Shown here: positions 1 to 10,068 of the stretch, in pieces
Layout of the letters: each line of letters opens with the position of its first letter
How positions within the stretch are numbered: the stretch's first letter is position 1
Assembly: GCA_004369045.1 (NCBI GenBank)
Contig: ML213534.1
Coordinates: 104,157-168,156, forward strand
Length of the DNA stretch: 64,000 bases
Direction: 5' to 3'
Source of the DNA: Heliocybe sulcata
Taxonomy: Eukaryota > Basidiomycota > Agaricomycetes > Gloeophyllales > Gloeophyllaceae
Notes under the pieces: generated by a model
Database searches by the model: none
What the model was told of the DNA's origin: nothing
The model's input: the letters and a program-made list of their open reading frames with translations, nothing else
Translations under genes and position numbers: made by a program

Positions 1-869
1 AGAACTACACCCAGGCTTGGCCTGCGCTCACTTATAATCCCTGGCGTTCTCCCACATACCTCCGCCATGTAGCTGGTCCTGGACGCGTTGTCCCTGTAGA
101 AGTGGGGAGTGACTATCGTGCTAGTAATTGGACTCAGACGATTATGCGCTGGGATGATTTCTTGTGTAGTCTGTCCTCGTCTAAGCAAGCAACTGCAGAT
201 CCTGTACTGTACTTGGCTCAGCACAACCTATTGGCACAGTTTCCGGCTCTGAGAGACGACATCATCATTCCCGACTATGTATATGCTGCTATGGTTGCCC
301 CTGATGATTACCCGAATTATCGTCCGCCTGGCAATGAGGACCAGTTGGTATTGAATGCTTGGCTGGGTCCTGCAGGCACCGTATCTCCGGCACATACGGT
401 AGGTCTTCAGCCTGTTCTAGATGAGACATGCGTGACCGAAGAATACAGGATCCTTATTACAATTTGTATGGTACGTCATCAGGGTCGCAGTCCCCGCCAA
501 TTACACTGAATATGCTTGCATACAGCTCAAGTTGTCGGACGTAAGACAGTCTGGTTAGCTCCTCCGGGCGCGACTGCGTCAATGTATCCGTACTCAGCCC
601 CCACATCCTCGCCCGCTGTATCTGGAACGGACAAGGAGAGCCGCAATCCCGCCGTTAACAATATTGACCCTTCGCTCAGCAATACGTCCCGGGTAGACGT
701 CTTTGCTCGGGCTCAGAGCAGAGAGGAGTTCCCGGCATTCTGGGAGAATGCTGTCGCGCAGGCTATGGCTGTTACGCTGGAGCCGGGAGACTTGCTATTC
801 TTCCCTCCTGGCTGGTGGCACGCCATGAGGAGCGATGATGTTAGCTTTTCCGTCTCGATGTGGTTCTGA
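1..869 (+). CDS. JmjC-domain protein, KDM8/JMJD5-like (5' end outside window)
   Basis: Fe(II)/2-oxoglutarate-dependent JmjC oxygenase of the KDM8/JMJD5 type (hydroxylase or protease activity is reported for animal members; the fungal substrate is unknown). The frame is already open at base 1 and reads RVVPVEVGSDYRASNWTQ, the conserved lead-in of this family. The iron site is assembled by splicing: an exon ends in SPAHT, an intron starts GTAGGT near 400, a short exon adds DPYYNLY, and a second intron (GTACGT..CAG) leads into AQVVGRKTVW. The result is the HTD iron triad start. The distal histidine lies in FFPPGWWHAM, and the protein ends SFSVSMWF, as JMJD5 does. Domain order and spacing match a complete catalytic cupin fold; only the N-terminal part is missing. 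It converges with the CCCH gene downstream, 120 bp tail to tail. I am confident of the family and less so of the exact orthology. Confidence 0.85.
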
Positions 870-985
870 AGATGCTGTCTGAAATTGCTCTCGCGTTGCT
901 ATATATCGCAGTCATGGTGCTACCTGGGTCGCGTGAGATTATCGATGGCTATTTTACATCCACTTGAAGGCTAGCAGACCAGTCA

Positions 986-1030
986 CGACTACACAAAGCA
1001 CAAGCACCCGACTACACAAAGCACAAGCAC
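986..1030. repeat. Two-copy 23-bp direct repeat at the 3' end of the CCCH gene
   Basis: Two perfect copies of a 22-base unit (CGACTACACAAAGCACAAGC plus AC) occupy 986-1007 and 1009-1030 with a period of 23 bp. Because the period is not a multiple of three, the second copy changes the frame at the C-terminus of the minus-strand gene. The natural stop of that gene may therefore differ between alleles. Confidence 0.8.
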
Positions 1031-2770
1031 GCGACACCAAATGCTCGGCGTACCATCGTCGCCTTCAGGCAGTCTGTATTGCGCGCCTCGGCGGTTATAG
1101 TCGGTCTCCACGGATTGATGTCTAGTATCAATGGGGTCCCTCCTATACGTAGGCGGCGACGTAGGGTGATACGCCTGACTGTCGTGGGGATATGTTATGG
1201 TACCGTATGCCGAACGGGTTGGCTGGCCGGCGGGCTGGGCGGGTGTGACAGGGTGCGTGGAACATGCACCGGCCGACGTGCTGATCGTTGCAGCAGAGGG
1301 CCTGGCGGGACTGAAGGGACTCCTAGGAGTGGCGTGCATAGGTGCTGCTTGGTTCGTCGTTTGCGTGGTACTGTACGTCGGACGGGTTGGCTGGTGGGTG
1401 GGCTGGGAAGGAGTGGCAGGGTATGCGGAGTGTGCACCGACCCGATTGCTGGCAGTCGCAGCAGGAGCGACGTGGTCAGGAGGCGCCAGAGGAGTAGTCT
1501 GGGTTGGCGCTACTTGAGTTGTCACCTGCGTGGAGCTGACGACAGCTGGGGCGCTGGACTGGACTGGCGACGCTGGGGTAGGAGTGGAAAACCTATTCTG
1601 CGCCTGGGGTGTCGCCATCCTGACTGACGACTGCGTTATCCTGGGCGCTGCTGCCACGGCATCGCGGTGATGCTGGGAATAGGCGGGGACGTTTGATAGT
1701 TGAGGACCTCGGGGAGCTGGCCTTCGCTGCTGCTCTATTGCTGGCCGTACTGCGTTGGAGGCGGCCACGTCTGTGTATGCGGTGAGTGGCTGTTGTGTGC
1801 CAGGAGCCTTGTGCACTTTGACGGGTGGACCCTGGGTGTGGTCCAGACTGGTTCTCGTAGAGGCTGCCCTTGCCGCTAGCCCAGCGATTCGCGTCATCTC
1901 TGCCTCCTAAGGACAATTGTTAGCCAACGATTCTGATTCTGAACTGCACGATCTTGTGAACGACTAGAGACACGCACCTCTCGCAAGGAGGGCAAAGCTC
2001 TCAAAATCAAGGAGAGGTCTGTGCCGGCCTTCATAGATGCCACCGGGAGTTTATAGAGATTTCCGCCTGGCCCCATTGCTGGTATACCTTTTAAAGATAT
2101 TTTCCATGGACCAGGACTGCCTTCTTGATGACCAACAAATTGTATAAGGAAGAGCGTCTCCTCGCCACCATACCCACCCGGGGATCCTACGGTCCTCTGC
2201 ACATTTCCCATATCGATCAAGCTGTGGCTGAATTTGCATGCTTCACCTTGAACGCAAGAGCCCTTAATTTGGAGCTCCATACACATAGTGGTTTTGGTCG
2301 CGCGATTCTTTCATTACCATCGTATACATCTTGTTAGTCACTCGCAGTCCTGGAGCCGTACCGAGCTATCTTACCTCTCGTCGACCGGTCGAGAAACCGT
2401 TCCAGACTAACTCGTCTTCCAATTTCTTGATTGCTGTATTGATATTCTCGTCTTTCACTGTCAGGATTGGGCTCATGGGGTGCACGTAGCCTTGTAGCTC
2501 GCGCACTCTGAGTGTGATACGCCAGCCTTCCGCCCAAGTCTCGTGGTGTCCGAAAGCCTCAAAATCTCCGACGTACTCTAACGTCAGATATTCCTGAGGC
2601 TTTCGTAGCACTTCGAGGTCGCCTAACAAGCCCTGGAGCCTGCCTATCTCCACAAGGTTGTGGCTGAATTTACAGCGATATCCTCGAGAGCACTCCCCGG
2701 TGGCAGCATGGTCCCTGCAAACAGATCGGCGTGCAACCTCTTCGTCGAGAGGCTTCTTGGAGGATGGCAT
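989..2770 (-). CDS. Hypothetical protein with two CCCH zinc-finger modules and a Pro/Thr-rich tail
   Basis: Unrecognised basidiomycete protein, possibly RNA-binding. The first exon (ATG at 2770, MPSSKKPLDEE) carries a C-x8-C-x5-C-x3-H finger (CRDHAATGECSRGYRCKFSH) followed by about 90 residues containing LEYVGDFEAFGHHE. A GTAAGA intron then leads to a second finger of the same spacing (CMELQIKGSCVQGEACKFSH) and a diverged copy of the same following segment (IQFVGHQEGSPGPWKISL), so the whole module is duplicated. A second intron (GTGCGT..CTTAG, 1.98 to 1.91 kb) joins a third exon of about 300 codons rich in Pro, Thr, Ser and Gln. That tail holds its own internal duplication (YPATPSQPTHQPTRPTYSTT against THPVTPAQPAGQPTRSAYGT). 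CCCH fingers of this spacing usually bind single-stranded RNA; the target here is unknown. The exact C-terminus is uncertain because of a 23-bp repeat there. Confidence 0.6.
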
Positions 2771-3257
2771 GGACTCGGATGCAGCGAGGTAGTGAATATG
2801 GACGTCGGTAGCGAACCGCAGCACAAGGTTCGACTGCTGGCACCCATATTATCCCACCAAGGTTAAGATTAGCACCGGGCGCTTTCTCGCTGCTGTAGTC
2901 CATTTGCCTCATTGGCGCGTAACGCGCGCTTAACTGCGACTTCGCTCCAACATAATATATCACCCAAGCTGGGAAACTTACTACATAAGACATAGGCCAC
3001 GACAGGAAAGAACGACGGTATTCAATACCGCAAAATAATAGTGTTGAATGTGCATAGGGATTTTGTGGGGCTCCAGTCCTGAGTGACTTGACCGCGACAC
3101 CTTCGCCCCTGGATGAGCATGAGGCATGCGGACGCAGCTGCGTCTGCGAGGCAACCCATGGGGGGGTGGACCTCCGAACTAGACCTCGTCGACAGATTTG
3201 TCTAGACCTTTACCATGACCGTGATATTGCGTATCCTGGTCATGTTCCGTCATTCTG
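2771..3257. other. Intergenic, no gene seen
   Basis: Lies between the start of the CCCH gene and the 3' end of the DUF6534 gene, both on the minus strand. It should hold the CCCH gene promoter. No TATA-like motif or conserved ORF stands out. Confidence 0.5.
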
Positions 3258-5159
3258 TCAATCCTTATGGCAAGTTGCTACAGATGAGGATATTATCGTT
3301 GTGAACAGTGCAGTTGGAGACACGAAGCCTACGCTGGGGACTGAATTGACTGCAGGCGAACGGTTCGGAAGCGAATAACTCTCTTGCATGCCATCTGGAT
3401 CTGACATTGAACGGATGTACTGGCGGGAGTTGAGAGTGACCATAAAGCTGTTCGTGTACAGACGGCCCACTAGTATAATGAATCAGCGATGTAAAATGAC
3501 GTAAAATGCGGACGGGGACACTCACTTTGCAGGAAGAAGAAGATGTACCAGAACTGAATCCGGCACATGTTAAGTTGCATAGATTCGCGTATAGCGTGTC
3601 GCACTCACCGTATTGGGCAGGACACTAATCTGTTGTAGAATATGATTATATGGGATGATGTCCCCAACGGAACGAAATCCTACTTACGAATATGCAAGCC
3701 ATTATTGCACAGAAGGCCGTAGGTAATCCAGTATTGAAGGAGAAGATCATCTGTTAACAGTCTGCTCAGCACTGATTGCCTGTGCATTATCGACACTTCA
3801 TACCAGCCGATTGATCATATCCGTCGAACGTCTGAAGCCGGTTTTCTAGACGAGAACGTCAGGCGTTTGAGGACAAGCGGCGATTGTCTGCACATACCGA
3901 CATGTTGAGAACGAGGATCATGCCGATGGAAAGCAAAACATCGGCGGCAGCAGCCAAGATGTTGCATGCCTTGGACAGCGTCTTCCAGAGAAGTGAGATT
4001 CTATACGTGTACAGAGTTGCTCAGCGGCACGTACTGATATCTCGGCCAGCTCCACGAAAGTCCCGAACCGAAGGCTATAGAATGCGTAAGGATATGGCAT
4101 TGTTCGCGAGGATCAGCTTGGTACGCACGAGCGTGCACAATAGACTGCGCAAAAGATAAGTGCACGCGATGCGGATTAGAATTCGGTGACATACCCATCA
4201 AAGAAGCGAAACTGGCCCATGCTACGGCAGCCTACACAAACTTCGCATGGGCATTTTTCGTCATGGTACAGGAGACTACATACCAGGAATATTGCCAACA
4301 CCCAGCTCTTGCTGACTAGTTCTTCATCAGACTACTGATCGAAAGATAGGTGAATCGCCACTTACGCCTATAAATTCTCCAGCAATAAAATCTGGAATCC
4401 CTGTTCAGTGCCGAAGGTAGGAGCCATCACTGAAACCACATACTGCTGGACAAATATAGCAATGAAGTTCGAGAAAAATATCTCGATGATGAGGGTGCTA
4501 TCACGACAGCGGTCAGTTAAAAGCAGATTGAACAGATTGCGGAAGCAGGCTCACTTGACAAGGACAGCTCTGATGTCTGCGGTATCATGAAACGTGACTA
4601 GATACCTGTACACTGAACGAAGATCGTGACCTATCAGTGGGAACTTCATAGTATCCTACGGGTATGGAATCTCACCGCAAGCTATGAAAATATGAGTCTA
4701 TACTTGTATTATTTGCTATGATAAATGCCGGACGTACCGCTTAACACCGCCTGCTGGCAGGTATCAAGTACCCATAGTATTCCCACCTTTTACATGCCAG
4801 ATATTCAGGTCTGCATCGAACGGGATTACTGCAACATACCAGAGCTTGCAGCCACCAAGGATCCTTTGCATGGTATCTATGGAAGTAGAACCACGCCTGT
4901 ATACATCCAACTGATACCAGACTGTATGAACATCGGCACAATCTACAGCGAGGACGACGTACCACCATACAGACTACAGTTGACACAAATGACAGCGAAT
5001 TCTTAGTTCAGTACAGCGGTAAAAGGGGAAAGGCCAACTTACGTCGCCGATACAATCGTCGACACGTACAGCGCACCTAAACTGAAGGGATACCGGTTAG
5101 CACGGCATGACAGAAAAGACGAACTCTAGACCATACGTGTTGTCGAGGTTCGCAGACAT
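3258..5159 (-). CDS. DUF6534 family seven-helix membrane protein
   Basis: Member of the DUF6534 integral membrane family that is greatly expanded in Agaricomycetes; function unknown, with a GPCR-like seven-helix layout. No single ORF is long because the gene has about a dozen short introns. Read through GT-AG borders it gives an N-terminus MSANLDNTLGALYVSTIVSA, then TLYGVGCIQAWFYFHRY, GILWVLDTCQQAVLS, IIEIFFSNFIAIFVQQ, CWRIYRLSKSWVLAIFL, FGTFVELAEIS, ACNILAAAADVLLSIGMIL, TGFRRSTDMINRL, FSFNTGLPTAFCAIMACIF and the signature RLYTNSFMVTLNSRQYIR, followed by a Ser-rich tail. Blocks occur in family order, phases agree at nearly all joins, and no stop is needed, so the gene looks intact. The joins near 4.55-4.62 kb and 4.13 kb are less certain. 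It lies head-to-head with the P450 about 1.1 kb away. Confidence 0.75.
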
Positions 5160-6306
5160 TGTCAGCAAGATTGACCGAGTACGCTCGGCGACAGAGGCCC
5201 TTATAGCATCGGAACCAAATAGTCGTCGCACATATATCTATTCAGCATGCTCAGGGTTAACAACAGTCCACGAATTCGCCAAATATTGTCATGGAATCAT
5301 GATGCGTTCCCGAGTGGATCGTGCTGGACCGGTGACGAGAGGGGTTACCAATTAGCTTTGCGTAACGCTGGCTGTACCGCACATCTGTTGAGATATCCAC
5401 TCCTTGATTCCTTTTTTTGCCGAGCATGCTTCCCGGATTTCCAGATCTATTCGCAGTGGAGATGAAGACTTCTGATGTTCCCAGAAATTATTGAGACGAA
5501 TTCCGTATAAAATGGAAGGTAGCGAACCACCGACCTGCGACGCTCAGAGAGAATGGATCTGGGACCAGGCGTCCGTATGAGCGCACATATTACTTCACGG
5601 CCGTGCAAGGATTTCTGGTCCTCCACTGCGCACTATGTATACACGGCGAGTTCGCCAAGATTTGGTGTCCAATCTTATGCCACCAGCAGAATCGGTCCCC
5701 TCGTTTGCACGCCTTGATAGTACTGACACATGAGAAGGTCGAAGGGGGGTTCGGTTGCGCCGGGCGCATACCATAATCCCCGCGAGTGGAAATCGGGTAT
5801 CTCCGGCTCAGGGCTGGGCTTCTCGGTATCCGCTTTGATGCCCACTGCAGCCATGAATTATTCTGCGCATGCGAAGAGCTCATGTACAAGCAATGTAGGG
5901 ATGGAAGTTTGAAAACCATCCACTTTCCATTGGCTTAGAACGCGCCAATTTATTACTCGGCTAGCAACAAATCTGGCGCCGAGCAAACAATGTACGTGAC
6001 CTTTTTCTTACTCGAAAAAAAGCATTCTCTGATTGGCGACTTAATCGGTTAAGGTCTGCCAGCCGGTCGTCGTCCGAGTGACCGCGTTGCAATTGCCTCC
6101 GGCCCATTTTGATTCGAATTCCAATCTGAATTCCAATCTAATGGCACTAGCGCCCGTGCTGTGTGTCAACGGGGCCACTCACGTTGATCGCCACCGGCTA
6201 CTAGAGCAAGAATGTTGTGCCTGCCCACAATCGCACTTATCAGTCCAGGCAGAGACCGCTGAAATCGATACTGGTCTCCCCTCGACTCCGCTGCATTGAC
6301 AGGGCC
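5160..6306. other. Divergent intergenic region between DUF6534 gene and P450
   Basis: About 1.1 kb with no convincing coding exon on either strand. It should contain both promoters. A short direct repeat GAATTCCAATCT occurs twice close together near 6115-6140, some 170 bp before the P450 start. Confidence 0.45.
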
Positions 6307-8543
6307 ATGTATACCGCCTCATCCCTGGACCTGCTTTTTGTGCTGCTGGGTTCGCTTTGTGTTTGGCAAATCCTGCAGAGCCGCAATCGTAGTCGACTTC
6401 CGCGTCCTCCGGGACCGAAAGGATACCCTTTAATAGGTTGGCAGATTCATCAAAGTCCCTTGTCGTATTTGTCACTCAGCTGCTCCAGGAAATGCCCTTG
6501 ACATACCCACGAGCCGCGCCTGGGAAACGTTCGCAAGATGGGGCGAGCAATGGGGCAAGTACCGCGTATTCTGAGAGGGACGATCCGCTAAAGATTCTTC
6601 AGGTGGTATAATGAGCGTTAACGTCCTCGGCCAGACATGGGTCATCTTGAATGACCTCGACATAGCCGTGGAGCTACTCGACCAGACTGGGTCCACGTTT
6701 GCCGATCGACCTGAACTACCAATGGCGACACTCTGTGGATGGGACAGGGCGCTCAGTGCTTGTCGCTACGGCCCCAGGTTCCGAGAATATCGGAAGGTAC
6801 GCCATTCTCTCCTAGTAGTTCCTACGGCACTGACTGACATATGAAACTCAGTTAATAGGCCGTGTCATTGGAACTCGTGGTAGTATGAAGCAATTCCACC
6901 CTGCTGAAGAATATCAGGCTACCATGTTCTTGAAACGTGTACTGGCTAACCCAGATCGCGTGGACGATGTAAGTCCGTCTTGGTTGTGGTCCTGTTTACA
7001 ACAAGTACTCACCATGTCCATAGGCTACTAGGAAGTGAGTTTCACGAATCATCTCAATGCTACCTTTCTCCTGAAGGCAGACCCCACCCACGCTAGAACG
7101 GCTGGAGCGATGATTCTGCACATCACTTACGGCTACAAGATCCAGGAGGAGGGTGAGGATCCCCTCGTGGAGATCGCCGACAAGGTCCGCAATTCATCTG
7201 TTTACTGCTTGCATGTTGTGTACTGATGCTACGCAAACCAGACCATGGCGGAATTTAGCGACTGTACGACTACGGCAAAATACCTTGTCGATCTAATGCC
7301 ATTCCTTAAGCACGTTCCTGCATGGTTACCTGGTGCCCACTTTAAACGGCTTGCCGCTACATATCACAAGTCGTCCGACCACATGGCAACTGTCCCTTTG
7401 AACTATGTAAAGGAGCAGATGGTGTGTAGCACCGTACTATATTACATATTGGCGGCTGACCCGTCGCAGGCACAAGGAACCGCCGCTCCGTCTTACGCAG
7501 CTGACCTACTCAAAGAAAAGGACATCTCTCCCGAAAGGCTGCAGGATATTAAGTGGTCGGCCCTTTCGTTCTACGGCGGTACGTTTCTCCCCGAGTTTGA
7601 TAATGACTATGGACCTGATGTCTCTCGGTCTAGCCGGAGCTGACACTGTAAGTGATTTGATTTGACTCTTACCCCATGGGTATGTCTTAGCTTGGAACTC
7701 TTTTTCAGACTGTATCCGTGGTGCAAAGCTACTTCCTCGCTACCTGCCTGTATCCGGAGGTGCAGAAGAAGGCTCAGGCTGAAGTTGACTCGGTGGTGGG
7801 CCGAGACCGGCTGCCAGGCTACGAAGATCGCGAATCATTACCGTACCTCGAAGCAGTCTGCAAGGAACTGTACCGTTGGTTGCCGATTGTTCCTTTAGGT
7901 GAGCAATGGATAATAAGGTGCAGTCACTGTCGCTTACGTAGCCACGCTCAGCTGTTCCACATCGCGCCATGTCCGATCAGGTATACAAGAATTACTTCCT
8001 TCCTGAAGGTACACTGGTTTTCGCGAATGTGTGGTACGTCTCGTCACGCTACTTGAGTATGAGACACGTGCCTGAGGGCCACTCGTCAGGAAATTCCTGC
8101 ACGACCCAGATGTCTACTCCGACCCATTCACCTTCAACCCTGACAGGTTTATGGGGCCTAATCCCGAACGTGACCCGACAGTGAGTTTGTAACGACGATT
8201 ATTGTCTCGCTCCTTACTCAGGCTTGAGCACGTAGGACTTCGTGTTCGGTTTTGGCAGGCGGGTCTGTCCAGGTACCCATCTCGCCGATGCTTCTGTCTG
8301 GATCAACATCGCGAAGGCTGCAGCTGCCTTGGATGTTAGCAAAGCCTTGGACGAGACTGGCAAGCCAATCGACCCCATACCGGCTACCACGGAAGGCGTC
8401 ATAGTGTATGTGTTACATCTGCACAAATCCTGGGTATCCTGACCTTGTGCTCTAGCCGACCCTTGCCGTTCAAGTGCCATGTTAGACCTCGACATGATCG
8501 CGTGCTGGACTTGGTCCAGGAAGCGATCGCTTCGTTTGATTGA
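6307..8543 (+). CDS. Cytochrome P450 monooxygenase
   Basis: Haem-thiolate monooxygenase anchored in the ER membrane. It resembles the large Agaricomycete P450 families used in secondary metabolism and xenobiotic oxidation; the substrate is unknown. The N-terminal hydrophobic anchor ([14 protein letters not shown]) is followed by the proline hinge [15 protein letters not shown]. The rest is spread over about a dozen exons: [56 protein letters not shown], the I-helix AGADTTVS, the K-helix ExxR in [26 protein letters not shown], and the haem loop [15 protein letters not shown] with its axial cysteine. It ends in EAIASFD. All catalytic motifs are intact. One intron (6555-6602) starts with GC instead of GT. 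A small exon around 7025 could not be placed cleanly. No other biosynthetic gene is adjacent, so I see no cluster. Confidence 0.9.
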
Positions 8544-8880
8544 GGAATCCCTTTCTTTCTCTTCCGCCAAGTCGTTCTTCGCGGCATCAAACCTAACTTT
8601 CGCTCCCTTTCTTCCTCACGTCAAATCTATTGATAGACCCGTTATCAGAATACTTCTCCTTACGCTCGTTCGAACCTTCATTAACATTAATTGCTGTTAT
8701 TGTTTTGTTTCCCATTAGAGCGCCACTCACCGCCACAGCAGCGCAGCTCACGTGGTCGTGCCGCTTTTGGTACATGTGGCCGAATTGCATCATCTCCTCC
8801 TTGCGCCAAAATCTCTGTGTGCATTCCCCACAACGCCCCACACTTCGTACTGACGTCTCACAAACGTCATCTCTGATAGT

Positions 8881-8893
8881 TTATAATATATAA
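8881..8893 (+). promoter_or_regulatory. TATA-like element
   Basis: TTATAATATATAA lies about 90 bp before the ATG at 8979, in a suitable place for a core promoter. A pyrimidine-rich leader follows it. Confidence 0.5.
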
Positions 8894-8978
8894 TGCACCC
8901 TCTACCCTCCATTATCCAATTATCTGTATCAACCTCCCAAACCCGATTATCGCAACTCTCATACTCAACTAACTCAAC

Positions 8979-9568
8979 ATGTCTTTGAACGACAAGGATA
9001 TCACTCTCGGTGGTAACAAGGGTGTCGACCTTCACCCTGGTGTCGCCAACCCCACCATCTCCAGCACGCACGCCGATCCTCTTGCGGCAAACTTTGTAAG
9101 TCGTCGAGCATTTCATATGAGACAAATTATCTTACCGCCACGCTTTAGGTCACGGACCCAACTACCGATGAGATGGGCGCAGGAGCGCAGTCGAACTTCG
9201 ATGGCGACCGCCAGGCTAAGCGTAACTTTTCCAAGACGGCCGGTGTGGTTGAATCTCGGCCGGGGATCATCGAGTCGACGAACATCGACCCTCTGAACGA
9301 GCACTCGAATGACGGTAAGTCTGCGCTCTACTTCAGTTCTTGGCACTGCAGATCTGAGCTTATACCTTCCGCAGACGATGGCTGGGCAAACGCCACCACT
9401 ACCAAATCTACCGGTACTACTACGTCAGGCGTTGGCGCAACGGCGTCCAACGTGGTCTCGGGAGCTACTTCTGTAGCTACCGGTGCAGCCAAGTTGGCAT
9501 ACGGCACGGTTGCTGGTGACGAAGCTGCCAAGCAAGCAGGCAAGGAGGCCGTTTGGGGCAAGCAGTAA
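8979..9568 (+). CDS. Small hydrophilic hypothetical protein
   Basis: Three exons (introns near 9097-9148 and 9315-9373, both GT-AG) give a protein of about 150 residues. It begins MSLNDKDITLGGNKGVDLHP and ends in an Ala/Gly/Thr-rich tail (VVSGATSVATGAAKLAYGTV, GKEAVWGKQ). It has no signal peptide, membrane segment or cysteine. The composition (Gly, Ala, Thr, Asp, Asn, with helical Ala/Lys repeats at the C-terminus) recalls stress-associated, LEA-like or CsbD-like small proteins. That is a compositional likeness only, and no catalytic motif is visible. A TATA-like element and an adenine-rich ATG context support the start. Confidence 0.75.
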
Positions 9569-10068
9569 ACGCTTCGTCGAAGGAAGTCTAGGAATGTACG
9601 ATTATACGCTTGGATTTACGGACGGTCTAGGATGATTAGTACTATACATTACCGTATAATAACTAGTTGCTCTGCGGTATGAAGAAGCATGCCTCATTTG
9701 TTTCGTCTTCGGTGTTGTGGAATGTCACGAATGTGTGCCTTCAACAATTCTGCTCGCCGTACGCGTCACTTTGCAAATGTCTCTGCAAGGAAGCCCGTAC
9801 CTGAATATTTGAATATTAATCTTCTGGTATCGCGGCGTGCTTCGGCGTACGTTCGATTAAGAGCCACCTTGAACATCTTAACTGGAATGATATTCATCTC
9901 GTATTATTCTTGACTGGAACTCTTGAACGAGACACCATAATACCACGCTAGCAACATCTGTCCTCCTGGAACTCGGCTGAAACGGTGCTCTAATTCATCT
10001 CGGATGGCAACTCGTTTGAAGGAGACCCAGTCCGTGTCTGGATCTATCTCGAATCTGCATCCAAGCTA
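9569..10068. other. Intergenic, no gene seen
   Basis: Follows the small hydrophilic protein and precedes the RabGAP gene. No exon with family similarity is seen, although an untranslated or short 5' exon of the downstream gene could lie here. Confidence 0.45.

Noticed and set aside
1079-1627. 182-codon plus-strand ORF
   Set aside because: Antisense to the Pro/Thr-rich exon of the CCCH gene, whose splice signals are better.
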